From the NCBI RefSeq assembly GCF_005405385.1, contig NZ_BJDY01000004.1, forward strand, positions 124,001 through 188,000: 64,000 nt of DNA. Direction: 5' to 3'. This DNA comes from Lactiplantibacillus mudanjiangensis. GTDB taxonomy: Bacteria > Bacillota > Bacilli > Lactobacillales > Lactobacillaceae. Positions 1-8,541 of this stretch are shown in pieces (the stretch's first letter is position 1; the number at the start of each line of letters is the position of its first letter). The position numbers and the translations under genes were made by a program. The notes beneath the pieces are model-generated. The model was not told where the DNA came from and did no database searches. It saw nothing but the letters and a program-made list of their open reading frames with translations.

Positions 1-324
1 ATCGCTGGCGCATTCTTTCCACAAAAGTTTGCCTTTAATTGTTTGTTAGCAGTGGCGCTGGTCATGGTTTATGCGGTTGGCTTTTATAATGATTTAAAAC
101 ATGGTGAAATTGAGGGTGTTTTAAAGTTTTTCCAAGTAACGGGGTTATTAACCATTTTCATTTTTGTACCGATTATTGCGATTGTCGGTGATGGGGATGC
201 CGATTTAGCTAAGCATATTTTTATGGCCCCCGTTAGCCTCGATTTGATCTTTGTCCTGTTTGTCTCGGATATCTTAAATCATCGCCTCTGGCATGCTTAT
301 CATGAAGGGGGGCCAACCACGTGA
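1..324 (+). CDS. Membrane protein of Pss-like exopolysaccharide operon, 5' truncated
   Basis: The reading frame is open from the first base, so the start lies outside the window; 107 C-terminal codons are visible. The visible part is very hydrophobic, with about three membrane spans, and ends in a short polar tail. I do not recognise a family from this fragment. Its stop codon overlaps the GTG start of the next gene by 4 bp (GTGA), so it is translationally coupled to the exopolysaccharide genes and is probably the first or an early gene of that operon. By position it corresponds to the membrane protein PssA of the Listeria pss operon; that equivalence is inferred from gene order only. Confidence 0.7.
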   Translation: MAGAFFPQKFAFNCLLAVALVMVYAVGFYNDLKHGEIEGVLKFFQVTGLLTIFIFVPIIAIVGDGDADLAKHIFMAPVSLDLIFVLFVSDILNHRLWHAYHEGGPTT

Positions 325-1898
325 AGTTAAAAACATTGTGGCGTTGGGGACTGCTGATCGTGGCCTTGTTTAGTTTTTGGTATTGGGGTCAGCCATCGTC
401 AGTTGAAGCAGCGACAAGCAAAGTTTTATTAGTCTATGATTCTCAAAATGTGGCCCAAAATGATCAAACTAAAATTGCTGCTGTTCAGCGCTTGTTAACG
501 AGCGTGGGTGTACGAGTGACAACCAAAGCGGCAGCTGATTATCGGGCCGGTACGTTAAAACATTATCAAGGTGTCATTACGATGATTAACTGGCCCCAGA
601 CGGACCTAAATAATGCGGATTTTGTACGTGATCGTCAGCGATTCAAGGGTATTCGGTTGCATATTGGTCAAAATTTAACGGCGGCAGAAGCGCAAGGCCT
701 ACAGGCAAAGCGACAAAAGTTATATCATCAACAATTTACCTTGCAGAATAAAAGTGGATCACGTCATCAGTTATTGGCTTTTAGTGAGACAATGACGACG
801 TTAACGCAATTACCAGCCAAGGCGCAAACGATTGGTTGGTTGAAAAGTCAATCGGTGACCAAAAAGACGTATCCGTATGGCACGATTGTTGGTAATCAAG
901 GCTATTTGCCTTACTTTTCAGCTGGTGGCTATAGTTTTGTATTAGCGGCACAAACGATTGCACAATTATTTGGTAAAGTCGGGCATTATCAACCGTTATT
1001 GACGATTACGAAAGTGACACCATATTCAAATATGGCGGTTCTAGATCGATTGAGTCGTTATTTATATCAGCAAAGTATACCATTTGCCATTAGTACGACG
1101 ACCGTTGGATCCAATGTACACTTTAAGGCTTATCAACGTTTTGCACGGGTCTTACGTAATATTGAGAATCGTGGTGGCGTCGTTTTTCTAAAGACACCAG
1201 CGGTTGGTGGGGTAACGGCCAGTAGTGGCAAAGAATTAGCAACATTAATGGATAACTATTTGATTCAATTTGCGCAAAACCAAGTTTTTCCAGTCGGTAT
1301 TAGTACATCTGGTTATTGGAATCAAGATCAAGTTTATCGTCAGTACGCGTTAACCAAAGCCGATCATATTCTACTGTTGCCTAATCCAGCTAGTCCGGTA
1401 TATGCCAAGCAAGATAATCAGGCAACGACTTTTAAGCAGGCCATTTATGGATTGAATGCCACTTCGTTAGAAACCGTAAGGCAAGGGTCAGCATTAGGGA
1501 AATTAGCGGATGATTTCCCAGTGCCAACAGCAGTGACGTTCACGATGCCAAACAGTCAACGTAGTTTGAACAATTTGAAGCGACGACTTAGTCAATTGAA
1601 TTATCAGTGGTTTAATCCGGCTACTGAAGGCACGGCAACTAAAATTGTGAGTGGCACGGCAACTTTTCAGTATCGAAATGGCACTTATTTTCTTAACGGT
1701 CAAGCCACTACGATAACAGCGACACAGCCACATACTAAAACGTTGGCGGCGGTGAAACCAGAAGAACTTTGGGTTAATCGCTTCTTTAAAATGCAAGGAA
1801 CAGTCTTACTAATCTTTTTTGCCATTACTTTTGGTGTCTTTGTCCTGTTTATCTTCTTAGGACGACGTGTCTACGTGAATATGTTTAAGCGAAAATGA
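321..1898 (+). CDS. Secreted, membrane-anchored DUF2334-like (deacetylase-fold) protein
   Basis: 525 aa with a GTG start overlapping the previous stop. There is an N-terminal signal segment (about residues 8-30, ending VEAA), a large extracellular part and a C-terminal membrane anchor (about 492-515) followed by basic residues. The part around residues 225-330 resembles DUF2334 polysaccharide-deacetylase-like proteins: a beta strand LLTITKVTPYSN, then a stretch on bringing in an IPFAI strand. The usual metal-binding Asp/His residues of active deacetylases are not evident, so activity is uncertain. In Listeria a DUF2334 protein (PssB) sits in the same position of a c-di-GMP-controlled exopolysaccharide operon. 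Likely role: modification or export of the polymer at the cell surface. The family call is moderate; location and topology are firm. Confidence 0.65.
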   Translation: MKLKTLWRWGLLIVALFSFWYWGQPSSVEAATSKVLLVYDSQNVAQNDQTKIAAVQRLLTSVGVRVTTKAAADYRAGTLKHYQGVITMINWPQTDLNNADFVRDRQRFKGIRLHIGQNLTAAEAQGLQAKRQKLYHQQFTLQNKSGSRHQLLAFSETMTTLTQLPAKAQTIGWLKSQSVTKKTYPYGTIVGNQGYLPYFSAGGYSFVLAAQTIAQLFGKVGHYQPLLTITKVTPYSNMAVLDRLSRYLYQQSIPFAISTTTVGSNVHFKAYQRFARVLRNIENRGGVVFLKTPAVGGVTASSGKELATLMDNYLIQFAQNQVFPVGISTSGYWNQDQVYRQYALTKADHILLLPNPASPVYAKQDNQATTFKQAIYGLNATSLETVRQGSALGKLADDFPVPTAVTFTMPNSQRSLNNLKRRLSQLNYQWFNPATEGTATKIVSGTATFQYRNGTYFLNGQATTITATQPHTKTLAAVKPEELWVNRFFKMQGTVLLIFFAITFGVFVLFIFLGRRVYVNMFKRK

Positions 1899-1936
1899 GT
1901 TAGGAGGGTCTAGCTATCACTATTTTAGATGGGTTC

Positions 1937-3169
1937 TTGTTTGTGGCTATTTTGGCAATTTGGGGGATTTTGGTTGTCAATGTGGTCCTAACAATTGCGG
2001 GTTACGTCAATTATTTACAAAAGGCTCGACGACCAGAACCGGTGTTGCCAGCCGAAGTACCATTTGTCAGTATCATGGTACCGGCTCATAATGAAGGGAT
2101 CGTCATTGTCAAAACGCTCCAGTCGTTATTGAATTTTGATTATCCACATGATCGCTATGAGATTATTGTGATTAATGATAACTCTGATGACAATTCGGCA
2201 GAATTATTGGCTAGGGTACAAACTTTATACCCGCAACGTAATTTAGAAGTGATTAATACGGATAAAGTAACGGGGGGCAAGGGAAAGTCTAATGCGTTAA
2301 ATATTGGACTTAAACGTGCTAAAGGATCAATCATTTCAATCTATGACGCTGATAACACGCCACAAGCGAGTGCGTTACGGTATTTGGTTGCCGAATTAAT
2401 GAGTGATGATCACTTGGCAGCGGTTATCGGCAAATTTCGAACTCGTAATAAAAATGCCTCATTGTTAACTCGTTTTATTAACATCGAAACGTTATCTTTT
2501 CAATGGATGGCGCAAGCTGGTCGTGAGCGGCTATTTAAGTTATGTACGATTCCTGGGACCAATTACGTTATCCGGCGGGATATTTTAGAGAAAATTGGTG
2601 GCTGGGACGTTAAAGCGCTAGCCGAAGACACCGAAATTAGTTTTCGCGTGTATCGTATGGGGTATCGGATTCGGTTCCAACCGTTAGCGGTGACTTGGGA
2701 ACAAGAACCGCAAACTTTGGATGTGTGGTTTCATCAACGTACACGTTGGGTTAAAGGCAATATTTATGTCATTCTAAAGAATGCCCGGCTAATGTTTACC
2801 AAAACGGGGCGGCCGATTCGATTTGATCTATTGTACTTTTTAGCCATTTATTTCCTATTAATGACCTCGCTGATATTGTCGGATACAATGTTTGTGTTAT
2901 CAGTAGCTGGTGTGGCACATTCGGATCTAATCGGGTTTAGTAATGCACTATGGTTAATGGCCGTCTTGACGTTTGTGATCAGCACCTTTGTCACAATTAC
3001 GACGGAAAAAGGTGAAATGACCATTGCAAATTTTATGATCATTATCTTTATGTATTTAGTTTATAGTCAAATGTGGTTAGCGGTAGCGGCACATGGAATG
3101 GTGGGATATATACGTGAGCAAGTTTTTCATCAACAAGCCAAATGGTACAAAACGAAACGGTATCAGTAA
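1937..3169 (+). CDS. BcsA-like family 2 processive glycosyltransferase
   Basis: Membrane glycosyltransferase that probably polymerises an exopolysaccharide from a nucleotide sugar. Numbered from the TTG at 1937 (410 aa): an N-terminal membrane span, the GT2 start PAHNEG at 49-54, DNSDDNS at 81-87, the DxD metal site DAD at 137-139, the catalytic base in AEDTE (E230, D231) and QRTRW at 267-271, the QxxRW signature of processive enzymes. Several spans follow. No C-terminal PilZ domain is present, unlike cellulose synthase BcsA, so c-di-GMP sensing must lie elsewhere in the operon. The TTG is 29 nt from the only good RBS (AGGAGG, 1902-1907); an in-frame ATC at 1916 has ideal spacing, so the true start may be non-canonical and 7 codons longer. 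Confidence 0.9.
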   Translation: MFVAILAIWGILVVNVVLTIAGYVNYLQKARRPEPVLPAEVPFVSIMVPAHNEGIVIVKTLQSLLNFDYPHDRYEIIVINDNSDDNSAELLARVQTLYPQRNLEVINTDKVTGGKGKSNALNIGLKRAKGSIISIYDADNTPQASALRYLVAELMSDDHLAAVIGKFRTRNKNASLLTRFINIETLSFQWMAQAGRERLFKLCTIPGTNYVIRRDILEKIGGWDVKALAEDTEISFRVYRMGYRIRFQPLAVTWEQEPQTLDVWFHQRTRWVKGNIYVILKNARLMFTKTGRPIRFDLLYFLAIYFLLMTSLILSDTMFVLSVAGVAHSDLIGFSNALWLMAVLTFVISTFVTITTEKGEMTIANFMIIIFMYLVYSQMWLAVAAHGMVGYIREQVFHQQAKWYKTKRYQ

Positions 3170-5297
3170 ATGGCTCATTTTAATAATTAGTTTTGGATTA
3201 TTGAGTGGATTTTGGGCAACGATAGATCCGACAATTCCAATTGTGGGGCAGGCTAAGACAACACAGTCGAAATCCAAACAGACTAAGAAAAAGTCTAGTT
3301 CAGCATTAAAGTCATACACGCAAGCTTTTCAAAATTCCACGACAACCTTATCGGGAACGTCGGTTGAAGCTAATATGTATTTTATCAAAATGGATTATTG
3401 GCAAGTCAAGCAAGCAACGTTGAATTTAAACTTTCAGATTTCACAACTGGCTAATCGGGCAACTTCAGATATTACGTTGTCGTTGAATGGGACCAAGTTT
3501 TACTCGTTTCGACCTAAAAATCGTACCGGGTTACAAACTAAAGCGATTAAGGTGCCATTGCGGTTGATTCAGGGCGAAAATCAATTGACGATTAGTGGTC
3601 AAATTTTAAATAAGGCTGGCAGCAAAGACTATCGATTGGCGCAAACACCGGCTAATTGGTTAACGATTTATGACGGCGCTAACGTCAATTTCCAATATAT
3701 TTTGAAGCCACCGACGACGGCGATTAAGTCGTTTTATGCGCATTTTTCGGGAACGGATACGATTGCCTATCAAAACTCATACATTACGGTGCCACAAGCG
3801 GCTAGTAACGCAGAGTTGACGGCAGCCATGTATGCCTTGTCCGGTGAAGCACGGACAATCACGACCGAAAATTCACAAATTCAGGTGACTACTTATCAAG
3901 ATAAAGCCGCACAAGCTGCAGATTATCAAATGGTGATAGGGACTTATGATCACTTGCCGGCCCGGTTTAAAAAATTATTATCGAAGCAACAGTTGCAACA
4001 AAATGCCGTTATAAAAACAGTCTACCAGGGTGACAAGCATTATTTGATTGTTAGTGCGAAAACGGGCAGTCTATTAAAGAAGGCTAGTCGCTTCATTGCT
4101 AACCAAGAATTGATGCAAGAAACCCGTTCTAGTACGGAACTAGTGAGCGATCAGACCCGGACTTATACATCATCGCTTCAGTATGATGGCAGTTATCAAC
4201 TGACAAGTAGTGATGATACCTTGACGGGAGCTAAACATCAGTCTAGTACGTACTTTGTGAGTTTACCGGTTGATCGAACGAATGCGAATGGCTCACAAAT
4301 TCGAGTTCATTTCCGTTATTCAAAAAATTTGAATTTTAAACGATCATTAGCGACAGTTTCAATTAATGGCAGTCCATTAGGCAGTAAAAAGTTGAGTGCT
4401 GCGCATGCGGATAATGATTCCTTAACGGTCGATCTACCAAAAGGTAAGGCCCTTGGTAATAGTTTTACAATTCAAGTCGCGTTTGATCTCGAAATGCACG
4501 ACCAGACTAGTTCGGATAACGCGCAAACCCCATGGGCGACGATTGAATCTGACTCGAAGGCTTATATTAAGTCCAAGCCAGTGAGTGATTTATTATTGAC
4601 GAATTATCCAAACTTATTCTTAAAGAACAATACGTTCAATAATATTGCCGTTGTCCGGCCAGCCAAGTTAACCAAGTACGATTATCAAACGATGTCGAAT
4701 ATCTTTAACCTGATTGGCAACTACGCCCAAAGTAATACCGGGAACGTGCAGTTTTATACGAAAACGCCTAGTAAGTCAGTGCTGAAGCAGAGTAATGTGA
4801 TTGCGTTTGGGACGCCCCAGCAAAATGCGTTTATCAAAAGTTTAAACAACAAGCTCTACTTTAAGTTTGGTGCTGGTGATAAGGGCTTCGTTTCCAATGA
4901 AAAATTGAGTATTGAACATCAATACGGGCAAAATATTGGGACGGTTCAGTTGTTAAGATCACCTTATAATGCCCGTTCCGGGTTACTCGTCTTAACGGCG
5001 GGCAAATCGAGCGATGTTTATCGGGCGTCAACCCAAATTAATTTTCAACGTAATATTGAACAATATAAAGGCGATGCGATTGTCGTGGATCATGATAATA
5101 ATCACTACAACTATCGCTTTAAGAAGCATAAATCAGTCGATGATCAGGCTAATATTAAAACGGTGCTCAGTAATAATTCTCAACTCGTGATTTATTTGGC
5201 CATTGCAATTGCCATTTTGATCTTAATTGCGTTTGCGGCTTTCTTAGTCTTACGTAAAAACGGGTTGATGAGTCGAAAGGGGCGACGGCATGAATGA
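3114..5297 (+). CDS. BcsB-like exopolysaccharide synthesis protein
   Basis: About 727 aa. It has an N-terminal signal-anchor (about 12-35), a Ser/Thr/Lys-rich linker, a long beta-rich extracellular region with two repeated jelly-roll-like segments, and a C-terminal membrane span just before a basic tail (RKNGLMSRKGRR). This is the layout of BcsB-type partners that sit outside the membrane next to a cellulose-synthase-like glycosyltransferase. GTG at 3114 is preferred because GGTGGGA (3100-3106) lies 7 nt upstream; an in-frame ATG at 3093 has no RBS. It overlaps the glycosyltransferase gene by about 56 bp, so the two are coupled. The third and fourth genes correspond to PssC and PssD of Listeria by order and type. 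No catalytic motif is expected or seen. Confidence 0.75.
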   Translation: MSKFFINKPNGTKRNGISKWLILIISFGLLSGFWATIDPTIPIVGQAKTTQSKSKQTKKKSSSALKSYTQAFQNSTTTLSGTSVEANMYFIKMDYWQVKQATLNLNFQISQLANRATSDITLSLNGTKFYSFRPKNRTGLQTKAIKVPLRLIQGENQLTISGQILNKAGSKDYRLAQTPANWLTIYDGANVNFQYILKPPTTAIKSFYAHFSGTDTIAYQNSYITVPQAASNAELTAAMYALSGEARTITTENSQIQVTTYQDKAAQAADYQMVIGTYDHLPARFKKLLSKQQLQQNAVIKTVYQGDKHYLIVSAKTGSLLKKASRFIANQELMQETRSSTELVSDQTRTYTSSLQYDGSYQLTSSDDTLTGAKHQSSTYFVSLPVDRTNANGSQIRVHFRYSKNLNFKRSLATVSINGSPLGSKKLSAAHADNDSLTVDLPKGKALGNSFTIQVAFDLEMHDQTSSDNAQTPWATIESDSKAYIKSKPVSDLLLTNYPNLFLKNNTFNNIAVVRPAKLTKYDYQTMSNIFNLIGNYAQSNTGNVQFYTKTPSKSVLKQSNVIAFGTPQQNAFIKSLNNKLYFKFGAGDKGFVSNEKLSIEHQYGQNIGTVQLLRSPYNARSGLLVLTAGKSSDVYRASTQINFQRNIEQYKGDAIVVDHDNNHYNYRFKKHKSVDDQANIKTVLSNNSQLVIYLAIAIAILILIAFAAFLVLRKNGLMSRKGRRHE

Positions 5298-6147
5298 TGA
5301 TCAACGGTCAGCGGTGATGGCTGACATCTATTTATTGTTGTTTTTGGCACTCTTTAGTGTGACGGCGATTTTAATGACGTTGACAGCTAACCTAACGTTA
5401 AATACCATCTATTTGGGGTTAACGTTAGTGATGATCTTGATGACGTACTTCTTTGGTGCAATCACTGGCTTAACTGCCAATTTGATTTTTATCTTTTTAC
5501 AAGCGATCGTGATGATTTATATCAACACGACCCACCATGCCACGATTCCAATGATCATGATCTTTTGGCTGGTGATGCCGTTACTTTTATCAGCGACATT
5601 TTATGGGATGACGCGTCATCTAACCCAATTACAAGTCGCTAACGCGAAGTTACGTGGCGATATCATGAAGCGTGGGGCCTTTGATGAACGGACCGATCTA
5701 CGGACGACGGTGGCTTATATTCAAGATGCCCAAGTGTTCATTGAAACGAATCGACGGTTCCAATTGCCAGTGACGACGGTGATTATTCGGATTCGCTACT
5801 TTAATGAAATCAAGCGGATGATGAATGAGCAACAGTTTTCAGACTTATTGCGATTAACGTCTGATACGATTGCATCAACAACCCGGGATAATGATATTAC
5901 GTATTCGCTAGATCAAGATAATCCTACTTGGGCGGTGTTGCTTTTTTCCGATACGCCAGGGGCTCAAATCGCGGCTAACCGGTTAAAGTCGGCATTTGAT
6001 AAACGCTTAAAAGAATCGGTCAGTTTAAATTCGCTAGAAATTTTGCTGGTTGTCGGGATTGCGAGTTGGGATGCCGATAAGATGAAGAGTCCATACGACT
6101 TGATGAATACCGGGATTAAAGAAACTGAGTACGACGTTGCTCGTTAA
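5290..6147 (+). CDS. Membrane protein with degenerate GGDEF domain, probable c-di-GMP receptor
   Basis: 285 aa. Four or five membrane spans (about 12-107), a short coiled stretch (110-125), then a GGDEF-fold domain (about 128-285). The catalytic GGDEF loop is replaced by a segment around DQDNPTW (208-214) and the substrate-binding LTxLxNR segment is degraded, so it should not make c-di-GMP. The inhibitory-site motif RxxD is kept as RDND at 199-202, directly before the lost signature, as in active cyclases. In Listeria the equivalent PssE is a degenerate-GGDEF c-di-GMP receptor that activates the synthase. The gene overlaps the BcsB-like gene by 8 bp and is last in the operon. It is proposed as the c-di-GMP switch replacing the missing PilZ domain. 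Confidence 0.75.
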   Translation: MNDDQRSAVMADIYLLLFLALFSVTAILMTLTANLTLNTIYLGLTLVMILMTYFFGAITGLTANLIFIFLQAIVMIYINTTHHATIPMIMIFWLVMPLLLSATFYGMTRHLTQLQVANAKLRGDIMKRGAFDERTDLRTTVAYIQDAQVFIETNRRFQLPVTTVIIRIRYFNEIKRMMNEQQFSDLLRLTSDTIASTTRDNDITYSLDQDNPTWAVLLFSDTPGAQIAANRLKSAFDKRLKESVSLNSLEILLVVGIASWDADKMKSPYDLMNTGIKETEYDVAR

Positions 6148-6182
6148 AAGTACTTTTTTCAGTTGTGTACAAAACAAGTTAG

Positions 6183-6211
6183 TCGACAAATGTAAATTTT
6201 CGGGGTATATT
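6183..6211 (+). promoter_or_regulatory. Probable trxB promoter
   Basis: TCGACA (6183-6188), a 17-nt spacer and TATATT (6206-6211), 48 nt before the trxB start. It fits a sigma-A type promoter with a weak -35 box. No terminator was seen between the exopolysaccharide operon and trxB, so read-through is possible. Confidence 0.5.
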
Positions 6212-6258
6212 AAGCGACATAGGAATTTAAGGCAGTTAGTGAAAGGGGCTTTTTAGAC

Positions 6259-7197
6259 ATGGCAAAGCGTTACGACGTGATTATTATTGGTGCGGGTCCT
6301 GCAGGGATGACGGCTGCGTTATACGCATCTCGCGCTAATTTATCAGTATTAATGTTAGATCGCGGGATTTATGGTGGTCAGATGAACAACACCGCCGCAA
6401 TTGAAAACTATCCAGGGTTTAAATCCATTTTAGGACCAGACCTGGCTAAGGATATGTATGAATCTTCAACTCAATTTGGGGCTGAATATGCATATGGGAG
6501 CGTTGAATCAGTTGAAGATCAAGGCGATATTAAGATCGTCAAAACGGATTCTGATACGTTTGAAACAAAAGCAATTGTGATTGGAACTGGGTCTGAATAT
6601 CGTAAACTTGGCGTTACTGGCGAAGAAACTTACGGTGGTCGGGGTGTTTCCTACTGTGCAGTTTGTGATGGGGCATTCTTCCGTAACAAGCACGTCGTTG
6701 TCGTTGGTGGTGGTGATTCAGCCATTGAAGAAGGGACTTACTTAACCCAATTAGCGGCTAAGGTAACGGTTATTCATCGGCGTGATCAACTCCGGGCGCA
6801 ACAGATCTTACAAGATCGGGCTTTTGCAAACGATAAGATGGAATTTGTCTGGAACAGCAACGTGACGGAAATTGTCGGTGACGACAAGAAGGTTACTGCA
6901 GTGAAGGTCAATAACAACCAGACTGGTGAAGATACTGAAATTCCAGTTGATGGTGTCTTTATCTATGTCGGTATCAACCCAATTACGAAGCCATTCACTA
7001 ATCTTGGGATTACGGATGAAAATGGTTGGATCGAAACGAATGATCATATGGAAACCAAAGTTCCCGGCATCTTTGCGATCGGTGACGTGCGTAAGAAAGA
7101 CTTACGTCAAGTTGCGACCGCTGTTGGTGAAGGTGGCACGGCTGGTCAACAAGTTTATAGTTATATTACTGCATTGGGCGATAAAGCCCGCGTGTAA
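6259..7197 (+). CDS. trxB: Thioredoxin reductase
   Basis: 312 aa, the normal length of the low-Mr FAD-dependent enzyme that passes electrons from NADPH to thioredoxin in the cytoplasm. The FAD-binding GAGPAG is at 11-16, the redox-active CAVC pair at 133-136 and the NADPH motif GGGDSA at 150-155; a C-terminal FAD-binding GDV segment follows (FAIGDVR). The ATG is preceded by GAAAGGGGC. It is a single-gene unit with its own promoter and a strong terminator directly downstream. All key residues are intact and I am confident in the function. Confidence 0.97.
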   Translation: MAKRYDVIIIGAGPAGMTAALYASRANLSVLMLDRGIYGGQMNNTAAIENYPGFKSILGPDLAKDMYESSTQFGAEYAYGSVESVEDQGDIKIVKTDSDTFETKAIVIGTGSEYRKLGVTGEETYGGRGVSYCAVCDGAFFRNKHVVVVGGGDSAIEEGTYLTQLAAKVTVIHRRDQLRAQQILQDRAFANDKMEFVWNSNVTEIVGDDKKVTAVKVNNNQTGEDTEIPVDGVFIYVGINPITKPFTNLGITDENGWIETNDHMETKVPGIFAIGDVRKKDLRQVATAVGEGGTAGQQVYSYITALGDKARV

Positions 7198-7200
7198 GGA

Positions 7201-7236
7201 AAAAAGATTCCCGACAGTTTTGTCGAGAATCTTTTT
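7201..7236 (+). terminator. Terminator of trxB
   Basis: A strong stem (AAAGATTC with GAATCTTT, plus CGACA with TGTCG) and a GTTT loop, followed by a run of T. A-runs on the 5' side allow it to work for the convergent DUF421 gene as well, whose stop codon touches it. Confidence 0.9.
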
Positions 7237-7868
7237 TAGTGTTGATAAGGAAATAATAGCAGTTGTTTATTCGTATAAGTGGCCAAATAAATCTCGCTAA
7301 TCTCGTAATGTTTGGCAGCCAATTGGGCCATTAACCAGGCCTCGTCATGGTCGCTGGTTTCTAGGGCGTCCAAATTTAATTGGCCATCAACAATCAGCGG
7401 GTACTTAATCGAATCATCACCGACTTGAGTGATGGTTAGTTGGCCATTTTGTTCAAGCACGGCCCGTTTGACGTAACGAATGTCAGTGATCCCTTCAGTT
7501 CGTAAACGAAAGGCTAAATCATTGGCACTGAGGCCGTTTTTTAAAGCCGTATTGACTAGTAATTCACCATTTTTAATGAGTAGCTGGGGCTTACCATCAA
7601 TGAGTTGTTTCAAGTAATGGTTATGATGGGTTAAGAAACGCAAGACCAGCACTAAGACAGTCCAGATTAAGAGCACTAAGATGTACTGGAGTACCGTCAC
7701 ACTGGTACTATAAATCATGCCCCCAACGATGGCCCCGAGTACGTAGTTTTGCACTTGATCTAACGCGCTGATTGGCGCGAGGTTACTCTTACCTGATAAA
7801 TTGATTTGTAAAATAATGGTTAACAAGCCTAAAGCAAGCTTGATGGTGACGTCCCAATAAGAAAACAT
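7236..7868 (-). CDS. DUF421 (YetF-like) membrane protein
   Basis: 210 aa. Three membrane spans in the first about 90 residues are followed by a cytoplasmic alpha/beta domain with the family pattern LLIKNGELL and a segment ending DIRYVKRAVLEQNGQLTI. DUF421/YetF proteins are common in Firmicutes; their biochemical role is not established. The upstream gene in the same direction, 7 bp away, is a DUF3290 protein, a pairing seen repeatedly in lactobacilli, so they probably form one complex. The gene is convergent with trxB. Confidence 0.9.
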   Translation of the reverse strand: MFSYWDVTIKLALGLLTIILQINLSGKSNLAPISALDQVQNYVLGAIVGGMIYSTSVTVLQYILVLLIWTVLVLVLRFLTHHNHYLKQLIDGKPQLLIKNGELLVNTALKNGLSANDLAFRLRTEGITDIRYVKRAVLEQNGQLTITQVGDDSIKYPLIVDGQLNLDALETSDHDEAWLMAQLAAKHYEISEIYLATYTNKQLLLFPYQH

Positions 7869-7875
7869 CGTTTAC

Positions 7876-8328
7876 TCACTCCCGTACGTATTTGATTGGT
7901 TGATTAATTGGGGTGGCTTTGGTTAATGTATAACTATTGCCGTCTGGGTTAATGGTGACATTATAGATGTGACCAGCGACTGAAATCAGCATGCCGTTAT
8001 TAACCGAGGCTGTATTGGACCAAACTTGCGATGGCTTAACCCCTTTGTCCTTAGCGACGCGTTGCATAATTTGTGTCACTTGGGATTTTTGTGAAAACGT
8101 GGACTGTAAAGTTTGCCATTCATTCACTTGAATCCCAACCAGCAGTAGCAGAACTAAAACCATGATGATGAATAAGTCGCGGTATTTTAAATCCGTTTTA
8201 TGCCGATACCAGAGCCAACTGAGTAACGCGATGATCAAAATGATGATACTGATGACCGTCAGCTGGATGAGCAAATGATTGCTATTCTGATTGGTTAAAT
8301 AAGTGTAAGCGTAAAAAGTCATCGACAA
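7876..8328 (-). CDS. DUF3290 membrane protein
   Basis: 150 aa. Two N-terminal membrane spans (about 18-38 and 50-67) and a small C-terminal domain rich in Asn/Thr that ends near TPINQPIKYVRE. It is the usual partner of DUF421 proteins and is co-directional with the one immediately downstream (7-bp gap), so it is first gene of a two-gene operon. RBS GGAGGGG lies 8 nt before the ATG, and a minus-strand TATAAT-like box is present just upstream (about 8340-8350). Function unknown. Confidence 0.85.
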   Translation of the reverse strand: MSMTFYAYTYLTNQNSNHLLIQLTVISIIILIIALLSWLWYRHKTDLKYRDLFIIMVLVLLLLVGIQVNEWQTLQSTFSQKSQVTQIMQRVAKDKGVKPSQVWSNTASVNNGMLISVAGHIYNVTINPDGNSYTLTKATPINQPIKYVRE

Positions 8329-8469
8329 TCCCCTCCATAAATTATATTATAACAAGATTCGGTGTTGTGGTAAGGAACCCTAGACTTAGATCGGTTAAGT
8401 TACTCAATTAATCAACGTAAATTTTAGTAAGGATTCGATGACAAAAGCTATTTTTTCAGTAAAATTTAC

Positions 8470-8497
8470 TTGGCTAATGAATGACATGTTGTATACT
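8470..8497 (+). promoter_or_regulatory. Probable pgm promoter
   Basis: TTGGCT (8470-8475), a 16-nt spacer and TATACT (8492-8497), 45 nt before the pgm start. It is divergent from the DUF3290 promoter. Confidence 0.6.
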
Positions 8498-8541
8498 GTG
8501 ATTGTAAGCACTAACAATTATACGAATGGGGATGGCCTATT

